DNA of 18,143 nucleotides from JAWXCM01 sp034408745 (GCA_034408745.1 JAWXCM010000312.1:1-18143); one strand, 5' to 3'. Positions 1-5,586 are shown, counted from the stretch's first letter. Program-made: numbers and translations. Notes: generated by a model not told the origin, from the letters alone.

Positions 1-750
1 ATCGGGTATGGTCCCAGGGGCGGTGATTTCGGCGGCGAAGTCTCCGGTTCGTACAGGGGAGTGGGGGGCGCGAAAGGTGGCGCGATGCTGGCCGGCGGCT
101 CGATACTCGCGATGGACGGGCTTCGGCGCGGCGGCTTGATTGGACTTGGCGAAACAACAGCCGGCGGGGCGCTGATCGGCGCGAAGTTCGGCGGACCCGT
201 GGGCGCCGCAATAGGCGCCGGCATCGGCGCTGCAGCCGGAATCGCCCGCCTGTTTGTAAAGGGCGCGGAAGAAAAGGCCCGCCAGAAGATCAGGGATGTT
301 TACGACGTAGACGTCAAGGACAAAGCCCTGCTGAAACTGGTTGTCGAGACCGCGCGCTCCAGGGGCGGGCTCGACGTGGCCATTCAGACGAAAGAGGTAC
401 GGGAGCTGATCGAACTGTATGCCCTCTCGACCGGTCAGAACACGAACAGGCTGCCGGCGGCGATGAAGCCGCTCGGGCTGGTCCAGCAGGGCGGAACGCT
501 GTTTTCGCAGTCGCCTGGGTCGTCACGGCTCGACAGCATCCAGAGCGGCACGAAGTCTAATGCCGGCCCGGTGGTGATTCAGAGCCTGACGCTCCAGGTG
601 GATGGACAGTCCGCGGCCGACTTGCTCGAAGGCCGGATCGCCGACAACCCGCGTCTGGTGCAGAGCGCGGTGCTGAACGCGACAAAGAGCAACTACGGCC
701 GCCGTGAGATGGCCGCTCAAACTCTCAGCCCGGGGCTGCTGACAGCGTGA
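1..750 (+). CDS. Phage tail tape-measure protein, C-terminal part (5' end outside window)
   Basis: The frame is open from the first base of the window, so this is the last 249 residues of a larger protein; the first internal start (GTG at 61) is not the true start. The segment opens Gly/Ala-rich, with a hydrophobic glycine-zipper-like stretch (GGPVGAAIGAGIGAAAGIA) typical of tape-measure transmembrane regions. A charged helical part follows (KGAEEKARQKI), then KDKALLKLVVETA, GGLDVAIQTKEVRELIELYAL and STGQN. From memory, that order resembles the C-terminus of tape-measure proteins in Acidobacteriota prophages. Such proteins set tail length and pass through the membrane during DNA injection. 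Two tail genes follow on the same strand at 1404 and 1806 after an inserted toxin-antitoxin cassette. The family call rests on recalled resemblance plus context and was not confirmed by a search. Confidence 0.72.
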   Translation: MGYGPRGGDFGGEVSGSYRGVGGAKGGAMLAGGSILAMDGLRRGGLIGLGETTAGGALIGAKFGGPVGAAIGAGIGAAAGIARLFVKGAEEKARQKIRDVYDVDVKDKALLKLVVETARSRGGLDVAIQTKEVRELIELYALSTGQNTNRLPAAMKPLGLVQQGGTLFSQSPGSSRLDSIQSGTKSNAGPVVIQSLTLQVDGQSAADLLEGRIADNPRLVQSAVLNATKSNYGRREMAAQTLSPGLLTA

Positions 751-928
751 CAGCACGCTTATCCATGCACGTAACACACCGGCATCGCGACGTTCGCGGA
801 TTGTGGTTCTTCCAGTACAGTCCGCCACTGTATGAGGCACGCCGCGCAGCATTGCGCCGGGCACGCTCACTCTTCAGCACGTCATCCGGGATGGTCGCCG
901 GGTTTATGTCGCTGGTCCAGCTTTTCAC
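725..928 (-). CDS. Small basic Cys-containing hypothetical protein, possible third gene of the hicAB cassette
   Basis: A 67-residue reading frame starts at GTG (928-926), 7 bases after the hicB stop, and ends in TGA (725-727). It overlaps the 3' end of the tape-measure gene by 26 bases in antisense. The product begins SDINPATIPDDVLKSERARR, continues basic (NAARR), then has GGLYWKNHNP and a CRCVTC cysteine cluster that could bind metal. The residue mix looks protein-like, and codon third positions are GC-rich as in the neighbours. No clear Shine-Dalgarno is seen, so it may be read by coupling from hicB. I do not recognise a named family. It could be a chance antisense ORF, so confidence is low. 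Confidence 0.35.
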   Translation of the reverse strand: MKSWTSDINPATIPDDVLKSERARRNAARRASYSGGLYWKNHNPRTSRCRCVTCMDKRAVTLSAAPG

Positions 929-935
929 GGCGCTG

Positions 936-1151
936 TCACGCGGCAACGTCCGCGTAGGCGACGTGAGTGGTCGGCGCAGGTATGGGGTCGCCGTCCTCTC
1001 GCATACCGCGCAGATGAAACTGAATCGCTTCCCGCATGTTGCGCTGGACTTCCTCAAGCGTGCCGCCAGTGGAAACACAGCCGGGAAGATCCGGCACATA
1101 GGCGCTGTAGTTGGTGCCTTCCGCGTGCTCGATAACGAAAGCGTACTGCAT
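936..1151 (-). CDS. hicB: HicB-type antitoxin (short form)
   Basis: The 71-residue protein begins MQYAFVIEHAEGTNYSAYVP and continues DLPGCVSTGGTLEEVQRNMREAI, the signature of the HicB partial RNase H fold (YSAYVPDLPGC, then T-EE---N--EAI). HicB binds and neutralises the mRNA-cleaving HicA toxin. The ATG follows the hicA TAA with no gap (TAAATG). A good ribosome site, GGAGG, lies in the hicA 3' end (complement of 1158-1162), 6 bases before the ATG, so the two genes are translationally coupled. At 71 residues there is no room for the C-terminal HTH or ribbon-helix-helix domain found in longer HicB proteins. The family call is strong; antitoxin activity is inferred. Confidence 0.88.
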   Translation of the reverse strand: MQYAFVIEHAEGTNYSAYVPDLPGCVSTGGTLEEVQRNMREAIQFHLRGMREDGDPIPAPTTHVAYADVAA

Positions 1152-1352
1152 TTAATCCCTCCGGGGCTTCGGAATTTGGGCTTGCTTCAGGATCGAAGCC
1201 AGCGTCTTCGGATGAAGGTCGTCACCGGGCTTGCCAGGGACTGTCACACGCCCAGGCTTTGTGGAATGTTTGAATTGCTTGTGGCTGCCTTCCTGTCCCA
1301 CGAAATACCAGCCGTCCACTTCGATCAGGTTAGTAGCATCTCGAACCTTCAT
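1152..1352 (-). CDS. hicA: HicA-type mRNA interferase toxin
   Basis: The 66-residue protein begins MKVRDATNLIEVDGWYFVGQ and continues EGSHKQFKHSTKPGRVTVPG, then DDLHPKTLASILKQA. This matches the HicA double-stranded-RNA-binding-like fold from end to end, including the catalytic histidine in GSHKQF (His24) and the closing L-SILKQA helix. HicA cleaves mRNA and stops growth when HicB is lost. The ATG at 1352 lies only a base or two from the predicted transcription start, and no Shine-Dalgarno precedes it, so the message is probably leaderless or nearly so. The cassette faces against the tail genes on either side, like a phage moron or addiction module. No lesion is seen. Confidence 0.9.
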   Translation of the reverse strand: MKVRDATNLIEVDGWYFVGQEGSHKQFKHSTKPGRVTVPGKPGDDLHPKTLASILKQAQIPKPRRD

Positions 1353-1360
1353 CTAATGTG

Positions 1361-1389
1361 AGAATATCTCAGATACTAGCATCTGTAAA
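1361..1389 (-). promoter_or_regulatory. hicAB promoter with embedded palindromic operator candidates
   Basis: Read on the reverse strand there is TTTACA (1384-1389), a 17-base spacer and TATTCT (1361-1366), a good sigma-70-type pair. Two overlapping palindromes occupy the spacer and -10 box: TATCTCAGATA (1365-1375, perfect apart from the central base) and AGATACTAGCATCT (1371-1384, 12 of 14 positions symmetric). A repressor there would block RNA polymerase, as expected for an autoregulated toxin-antitoxin operon. The predicted start of transcription falls near 1354, right at the hicA ATG. Confidence 0.6.
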
Positions 1390-1403
1390 GCAGCTTTAAT
1401 ATT

Positions 1404-1805
1404 ATGCCTGGATCCATCCAAAACGCCGCACCGGCGACCGTGTTGCCGGCCAGTCTGTCGATTTCTTTCACGCATTCCCGCGAGTACGCCGTGCTGGTGA
1501 ACGAGTATCCGAGCGGCGAGTCACAGCAGTCCACTCAGGCGGGCAACAGCCGGAAGAGCTGGCGCATGTCGAAGCGGCTCACGCCGACGCAATTGCAGAC
1601 GTTGCGGGACTTCTATGACGCCAGGCAGGGCGCTACGCAGCCGTTCTGGTTTTACGATCCCTGGGAGACCGTGCCCCGGTTCAGTTCCGACCCGGCTGGC
1701 GCGGCGGCCGCCGGGCGCTATGCGGTCCGGTTCAACGGCGCGTGGGAGCAGTCCTGTGACCTGGCAAGGGCGGAGGTGACGATTGAACTGGTGGAAGTCG
1801 CATAG
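1404..1805 (+). CDS. Phage minor tail protein, DUF2460-like
   Basis: The 133-residue protein contains SLSISFTHSREYAVLVNEYP, then SWRMSKRLTPTQLQTLRDFY and ARQGATQPFWFYDPW. The pattern of a beta-rich start, L---L-DFYDARQG, and an aromatic F-FYDP turn resembles the N-terminal half of DUF2460 and related tail-tip proteins of GTA-like and siphovirus tails. The N-terminal part of the next gene (VRKAVMRDSDRIALRDFFEA, then RYGAFGAFTYNAP) has the same layout, so the two look like paralogous modules. The stop TAG (1803-1805) is followed at once by the ATG of the next gene (1806), so they are co-translated. Its own promoter and ribosome site are not obvious; the hicAB cassette separates it from the tape-measure gene. 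Confidence 0.62.
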   Translation: MPGSIQNAAPATVLPASLSISFTHSREYAVLVNEYPSGESQQSTQAGNSRKSWRMSKRLTPTQLQTLRDFYDARQGATQPFWFYDPWETVPRFSSDPAGAAAAGRYAVRFNGAWEQSCDLARAEVTIELVEVA

Positions 1806-3240
1806 ATGCCCGACACCATAGGCAACATCACCGTCCCGAACATCACGCCCACGGGTACGTTCCCGATCGTGCCTGACTACCCATACGGCCGCGCACACAG
1901 GCCGGAAGTGGTCATTCATTCTTTTGAGAGCGGGAACACGAAGATCGAGCAGCGGTTCCTGCTCGGCAATGGAGCGAAGCGCTTTGCTGTCCGGAAAGCT
2001 GTGATGCGGGACAGCGACCGCATCGCGCTCCGCGACTTCTTCGAGGCGAGGTACGGCGCTTTCGGTGCTTTCACCTACAACGCTCCGAATGACAACGGCG
2101 TGGGCACCACGGCTTACACGTGCCGTTTCGCCAATGAGCCGCTGAGCTGGGACATGCTCGGCGCGGCCGTCGCCAGTCTCAGCGGTGTAACGCTGATCGA
2201 AGCACCGGTGTCCGCTCCGGCATACACCATCGCCTCCACCGAGACGCGCTTCCCGGGCACAGCACTGCAAACAGCGCTGCTCTCACAGGTCCAGGAGTTG
2301 ATACCGGTCGTCCGGATCGTACCGAAGCAGCCCGGCTATCCGGCCATCTGCCTGTCGGACCGCCGCTGCACGATCGGCGGCCAGCTCTACCTCCCGCGGT
2401 TGCTCGAGTTCGACGGCATTTCTCAGGGCATCGGCAACGAGTCGGACGAGGCGCGCTTCACGTTCGGCAATGCTGACCGCGTGATGCGCGACCTGGCAAA
2501 CGACGTCGATCTGTTTCGTGCCGCTGTCGAATTCAGCCTGTTCCACGTAGGCTCGAATGTGAAGCTCGACCTGTGGAAAGGCGAGATCGTGAACTGGGCG
2601 CTGGACGCTGGACCGGTGTTTCAGGTCACGGCCGCCGACGGCTTGTATGAGTTGAACCTGCCGTATCCCACACGCCACATCAGCCGGACATGCTGGAAGC
2701 AATTCAGCGACGGGGGTGGGATGTCCGTTCACGGGGCAGGGAAGCCTCGACCTGGTGCACTTCCCTTCAGCCGTCAGTACGAGTTGCGACAAGGGTTACG
2801 AGACTCCGAACGGCTGCCTGGCTCATGGGATGAAGCGTTACTTCGGCGCCGTGCTGGCCGAACCGCAGGGCGTCCGCATCAAAGACAACTCGACGGGCAC
2901 GTGGGGTTTCGGACGGTCTCCGTTGACCAGCGTTTCGCTGGTGGCCGAATCGATTTACGATGAGGTGCTGCCAGAGATCTACACTGACGCGGCGATGCCG
3001 GTCAATTGCAAGCTGGCGGCAGGCCGCGACGAGAGCGACTTCTACGACGCCCTGGGCATTGTCGGCGAAGGGCCACTGGTGTTCGGCGCCGGGCACACGC
3101 TCGACGGGCAGACCCATCACGGGAACCCAGGCACGCTGGGGCTCCGGACTGCCAACGGCAGCGACCCGGCCGCGGCAACGGATTTCTTCTCACTGAGTCA
3201 GTCGGGAAACCAGACCGCCGGAGACTGGCGCAAGGTGAAG
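1806..3240 (+). pseudogene. Phage tail protein (DUF2163/BR0599-like), frameshifted and 3'-truncated
   Basis: The first frame (ATG 1806) gives a paralogue of the preceding tail protein over about residues 25-100. A DUF2163-like part follows (CTIGGQLYLPRLLEFDGISQ, then FTFGNADRVMRDL). It ends at TRHISRTCWKQFSDG, about residue 302. The reading frame then shifts by one at a run of five G (2712-2716). Skipping one G restores VGCPFTGQGSLDLVHFPSAV, SCDKGYETPNGC, GMKRYFGAV, IYTDAAMPVNCKLAAGRDES and FFSLSQSGNQTAGDWRKV, which is clearly protein-like. Past about 3240 the frame loses resemblance and the reverse-strand winged-helix gene takes over, so the 3' part is missing. The frameshift could be natural decay or a homopolymer sequencing error. 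The family name is recalled, not searched. Confidence 0.62.
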
Positions 3241-3755
3241 TCGCGCGCGCCTACCTCGTCAATGGCGAGATCCAGCTTCAGGCGTGTGATGAGGGGCTTA
3301 AGGGGTTCCCAGGAGGCGGGGAACCAGTCGGGGAAAGGTAGTCGCGCGCGACTACCTTTCTCTTCTTTCGGGCGGGGCCGCAGAGTCGCCCACGAGTATA
3401 TCGTCATGTGGCCGTTACGCAAAGGCCCTCCGTCGTCGGCTCGCCGCTCCGCAAGACCCGCCGCTTCCAGTTCTTCGAGAGCCCGGCGAAGGTTCTGTTT
3501 CGACAGGCCCGTTTGGCGGACAATACCGCCGGGCGTCAGCGGCCTCTGCTTGCCACGCTCCATGAGGACCGCCAACTCCTGCTGGTACCCCATGGTGGCA
3601 AGTTCCAGGCAGGCGTACGCCCGGCGGGCATCGCTCGACAGGGAGTTCAGCATCATCCGCCTGGCGCGCGCCTTCGTGTTGAAGTAGTACTCTCCCGCCC
3701 GGACGGCGATAGTGTCGCCGCCCTCTCCGCGAATCTCGAAAGGCTCAGCGCTCAT
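3198..3755 (-). CDS. Winged-helix phage-type regulatory/replication protein, probably C-terminally truncated
   Basis: ATG at 3755 is preferred over the GTG at 3764 because GGAG (complement of 3764-3767) lies 8 bases before it. The N-terminal part reads MSAEPFEIRGEGGDTIAVRA and AGEYYFNTKARARRMMLNSL. A helix-turn-helix follows (RPLTPGGIVRQTGLSKQNLR, RALEELEAAGLAERR) with a wing ending MTIYSWATLRPRP. Further on are PDWFPASWEPLKPLITRLKL and DLAIDEVGARDFTL. This layout resembles phage or plasmid proteins with an HTH near residues 65-110 and a longer C-terminal region. Here the frame stops at 3198 within sequence that belongs to the opposing tail gene, so the last ten or so residues (LRQSPAVWFPD) are probably foreign and the natural C-terminus lost. 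The DNA-binding role is inferred from the HTH; the exact function is unknown. Confidence 0.55.
   Translation of the reverse strand: MSAEPFEIRGEGGDTIAVRAGEYYFNTKARARRMMLNSLSSDARRAYACLELATMGYQQELAVLMERGKQRPLTPGGIVRQTGLSKQNLRRALEELEAAGLAERRADDGGPLRNGHMTIYSWATLRPRPKEEKGSRARLPFPDWFPASWEPLKPLITRLKLDLAIDEVGARDFTLRQSPAVWFPD
3333..3360. repeat. Perfect 28-bp palindrome inside the winged-helix gene
   Basis: Each arm reads GAAAGGTAGTCGCG, and the second arm is its exact reverse complement with no loop. Because of the symmetry both strands encode GSRARLPF in one frame. An imperfect copy of the central/right part lies at 3239-3257 (17 of 19 bases match 3340-3358), 101 bp away. A perfect palindrome this long is far beyond chance and may be a protein-binding site, a remnant of a mobile element or a hairpin. 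Confidence 0.85.
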
Positions 3756-3795
3756 TGAGCACACTCCGCCGCGCGCATCCTGCTTCGTACATCGG

Positions 3796-3818
3796 AATCC
3801 CGGATTTATCCTGGGATT
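3796..3818 (-). other. Inverted repeat in the leader of the winged-helix gene
   Basis: AATCCC (3796-3801) pairs with GGGATT (3813-3818), and the inner bases GG/CC extend the stem with one bulge. It lies about 40 bases upstream of the ATG at 3755 and could fold in the mRNA leader. Function is unknown; no T-run follows on the coding strand. Confidence 0.3.
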
Positions 3819-3843
3819 TTGTGAGTACCGGATGGTGTGACTC

Positions 3844-3860
3844 CTCAGCTTTTAGCTGAG
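3844..3860. other. Short perfect hairpin (7-bp stem, 3-base loop)
   Basis: CTCAGCT, a TTT loop, then AGCTGAG. No T-tract follows on either strand, so it is not a convincing terminator; it could be an operator. Confidence 0.3.
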
Positions 3861-4173
3861 TGCCTACATCTCCACTGACGTGTGCTCGCTTCTGCTGCTC
3901 GGGGCGTCCGCCAAGACTTAGACCCGAACTGCGGAAGGTTTTGTATTTTGTTGGTGGACTGCGATCCCACTGGGGTTGCCGCATCGACTGCGTAAAAGTC
4001 TCTCGCCGGGGAATCCCGGTGAGTTGACATAATACCCGTTATCGGACTCTTCGGCGCTGGCTGGAATGGGTACTTCCGTGCAAAACTCGTGGGGCGAATA
4101 GGACGCCTGGGGCGCTACCTTCAGAGCGCCTTGCACAGGTGGTTATCGTCATTGCACAGATTATATTATTGCA

Positions 4174-4326
4174 GTGCTCATCGGTTACGCCCGAGTCTCA
4201 ACCAACGATCAAGAGACCGCCACTCAGCTGGCGGCCTTAAAGGCGTCCGGATGTGAGCGGATTTATCGCGAGAAGGCCTCTGGCGGACGCTGGGACAGAC
4301 CCGAACTGCATAAGGCTTCTCGATCA
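4174..4326 (+). pseudogene. Serine recombinase/resolvase, N-terminal stub
   Basis: From GTG (4174) the frame reads MLIGYARVSTNDQETATQLA, ALKASGCERIYREKASGGR, WDRPELHK. This is the textbook N-terminus of Tn3-type resolvases and invertases, with the catalytic serine at Ser9 in YARVST. After LHK (about residue 47) the frame reads ASRS. Dropping one G at 4314/4315 restores LLDQ, the usual continuation, before similarity ends at about 4326. The rest of the catalytic domain and the DNA-binding HTH are absent. Without the Arg residues and the HTH this cannot recombine DNA. The break coincides with the 3' end of an antisense small ORF, which marks a rearrangement point. It is a relic of a transposon, integron-like element or phage integration module. 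Confidence 0.85.
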
Positions 4327-4488
4327 GCCCTCAAGGCCCTGAACGCGATCTGTCAAGGCTTCCATTGCCGCGTCAAATCAAACGTTGACGTGTTTCAGAG
4401 ACGCCCACTTATGGAACGCCGTCAGAATACGAGTATCCATCGCTTCCAGTCTCTCGTCGATCCACTTCTTGTCGTCGTCAGTCAGCAT
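4324..4488 (-). pseudogene. Small helical ORF downstream of brnA, with an in-frame stop
   Basis: From ATG 4488, 13 bases after the brnA stop, the frame reads MLTDDDKKWIDERLDAMDTR and ILTAFHKWASLKHVNV. A TGA (4378-4380) then interrupts it, and the same frame continues FDAAMEALTDRVQGLEG to a second TGA (4324-4326). Both halves resemble a small coiled-coil protein that I recall from Acidobacteriota (ending EALTDRV-KLEG), in which the middle region is longer. So it looks like one gene with an internal deletion of roughly eight codons and a stop. Alternatively the 36-residue product is itself the gene. The function of this family is unknown to me. Its end meets the resolvase stub at 4324-4326. Confidence 0.5.
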
Positions 4489-4501
4489 TTTCCCCCGTGC
4501 T

Positions 4502-4801
4502 TCACTTCCGTAACCCTTCGCGGATCGCGTCTTTCAACACCGTCTGATAGCCGATGCCCTGTTCTTTTGCAATCTCTTTAGCCTTTGCAATATCATCCAC
4601 GGAGACACGGATACTGATAGCCTTCGTGGGTGGCGGATCCGGCTTGCGACTGATCAGAGGTCCAGCAACTTTGCCGTGTTTCTTCAACCGTTCCATCAAC
4701 GCGTCCGAATGAGTATCGAACCATTGCGCCTCTTCGCGCCGGGACTTAAAACTGGGAATTATTACTTCCCCCCTGGCCTCATCAACCGATGACTTTTTCA
4801 T
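4502..4801 (-). CDS. BrnA/CopG-type antitoxin
   Basis: The 99-residue protein contains VIIPSFKSRREEAQWFDTHS near residues 13-32, the hallmark of the CopG-type antitoxin family paired with BrnT toxins. It ends with a ribbon-helix-helix segment, KAISIRVSVDDIAKAKEIAK, EQGIGYQTVLKDAIREGLRK. The beta strand (ISIRV) should contact DNA and the helices should dimerise. The ATG at 4801 lies inside the 3' end of the toxin gene if that frame is repaired (20-base overlap), the usual toxin-first, coupled order of BrnT systems. The antitoxin is intact while its partner is frameshifted, so it may survive as a free repressor of the twin-palindrome operator at 5021-5057. Confidence 0.85.
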   Translation of the reverse strand: MKKSSVDEARGEVIIPSFKSRREEAQWFDTHSDALMERLKKHGKVAGPLISRKPDPPPTKAISIRVSVDDIAKAKEIAKEQGIGYQTVLKDAIREGLRK

Positions 4802-5020
4802 ACAGGCTCCTGTATTTTCGTTTGGCCGTGTGGGCCGTCACGACGCGGATCAGCGCCCGCTCCGAGTCACGCCCAGCGCCCAGACGCGCTCCTCGCCAGT
4901 AACTGTCTGCGTTTCTTCATAGCGTTGCTGCTCAAACACGGATTCCGCTTCATCGCACGTTACATTATGGCGCAGCAGATGGTTGATGTTGTGGTCGTCC
5001 CACTCGAATCTGATCTCCAC
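4782..5020 (-). pseudogene. BrnT-type ribonuclease toxin, frameshifted
   Basis: From GTG (5020) the frame reads MEIRFEWDDHNINHLLRHNV, TCDEAESVFEQQRYEE, VTGEERVWALGVTRSG. This matches the BrnT fold: a FEWD start, N--KH-V-F-EA--VF, and GEERW-LG. It stops early at TGA (4850-4852) after 56 residues. Adding one G to the GGG at 4856-4858 restores ALIRVVTAHTAKRKYRSLYE, KVIG and a TGA at 4782-4784, giving about 79 residues, close to the normal BrnT length. The lost C-terminus holds the R-VTAH-A--KE--YE segment that completes the fold, so the toxin should be inactive. An assembly error in a short G run is possible. The longer frame from TTG (5059) overlaps the operator and is unlikely. Confidence 0.8.
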
Positions 5021-5059
5021 CTGTATATACAGTATAGCGAATGCAGTGTATATACACAA
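5021..5059 (-). promoter_or_regulatory. brnTA promoter with two matching 12-bp palindromes
   Basis: On the reverse strand TTGTGT (5054-5059) is followed by a 17-base spacer and TATACT (5031-5036, 5 of 6 to consensus). Perfect palindromes CTGTATATACAG (5021-5032) and GTGTATATACAC (5046-5057) share the core TGTATATACA, with centres 25 bp apart. They cover the -35 box and the region from the end of the -10 box to the transcription start. The GTG start (5020) lies directly beside the first palindrome, so the transcript is nearly leaderless. This is what an RHH antitoxin operator should look like. Confidence 0.7.
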
Positions 5060-5121
5060 GTGGATTCACGGCGTTGGTGAGGAGACCGCCAGCGAGCAGT
5101 ACGGAAATTGCCCTGCGCGGG

Positions 5122-5586
5122 CTAAAGCGCAATCCGATACAGGTGCCACTCCTTCATATATGTGGCTCCGAGGCGCTGGTAGAAATCAATCGCCAACTGG
5201 TTCCAGTCGAGCACTGTCCATTCCATCCGTCCGCACCCGCGACGGCGAGCCTCGCCAAGTACTTCATTAAAAAGCGCCAGTCCGGCTTTGCGGCTACGAT
5301 ACTCCGGCAGCACAAACAGGTCCTCCAGATAGAGCGACGGCAATGCCAGAAAGCTCGAGTAGGTCTCCAGGGCGAAGGCGTAGCCCACCGGGTACCCGTC
5401 GAGGAATGCCAGCCAGCACTCCAGGCGGGGCTTTGGGCCGAACAGATCCTCTACGATTCGGGCTCGGGCCTCTACGGTTGGGCGTTCGAGCTTCTCGTAG
5501 TCCGCCAACGCGTCCACCAACGTGTGGATCGCCTGTGCGTCACTTCGAACTGCTTTGCGAACTACCGGGGCGTAAGTCGAGGCCAT
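5122..5586 (-). CDS. GNAT-family N-acetyltransferase, diamine/SAT1-like
   Basis: The 154-residue protein has the GNAT layout. An N-terminal strand and helix (VVRKAVRSDAQAIHTLVDAL) are followed by LAFLDGYPVGYAFALETYSS, then the acetyl-CoA-binding strand and loop LYLEDLFVLPEYRSRKAGLA. It closes with GCGRMEWTVLDWNQLAIDFY and QRLGATYMKEW. The W-VLDWN--AI-FY--LGA segment and length resemble spermidine/diamine and thialysine acetyltransferases, though the CoA loop is RSRKAG rather than the commoner RGKGIG. It moves an acetyl group from acetyl-CoA to an amine in the cytoplasm; the exact substrate is unknown. Its ATG overlaps the end of the FAD oxidoreductase gene by 25 bases, so it is the last gene of the coupled operon. 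A weak GCCC/GGGC hairpin lies just after its stop. Confidence 0.85.
   Translation of the reverse strand: MASTYAPVVRKAVRSDAQAIHTLVDALADYEKLERPTVEARARIVEDLFGPKPRLECWLAFLDGYPVGYAFALETYSSFLALPSLYLEDLFVLPEYRSRKAGLALFNEVLGEARRRGCGRMEWTVLDWNQLAIDFYQRLGATYMKEWHLYRIAL

Larger units (their letters stand above)
3756..4173. other. Stretch without a convincing gene
   Basis: Short overlapping frames on the reverse strand (for example 3918-4136, 72 codons, and 3845-4030, 61 codons) show no family resemblance or good ribosome sites. Apart from the ribosome site of the winged-helix gene at its left edge, I see two small inverted repeats (3796-3818 and 3844-3860) and an AT-rich patch near 4160-4170 just before the resolvase stub. 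It is probably leader plus eroded mobile DNA. Confidence 0.5.

Noticed and set aside
747..1361. Forward frame of 204 codons across the hicAB cassette
   Set aside because: HicA and HicB motifs are clear on the reverse strand; the forward frame looks like noise and would start inside the tape-measure stop region.
3006..3341. Forward frame that could continue the tail gene beyond 3240 (AYLVNGEIQLQA)
   Set aside because: It would need a second frameshift, and the reverse winged-helix reading (SWEPLKPLITRLKL) is more protein-like over the same DNA.
3844..3860. Terminator at the 7-bp hairpin
   Set aside because: No T-tract on either strand and no gene ends next to it.
3918..4136. Reverse-strand 72-codon frame in the gap before the resolvase stub
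   Set aside because: No family resemblance, non-ATG start and no ribosome site; kept only as part of the gene-free stretch.
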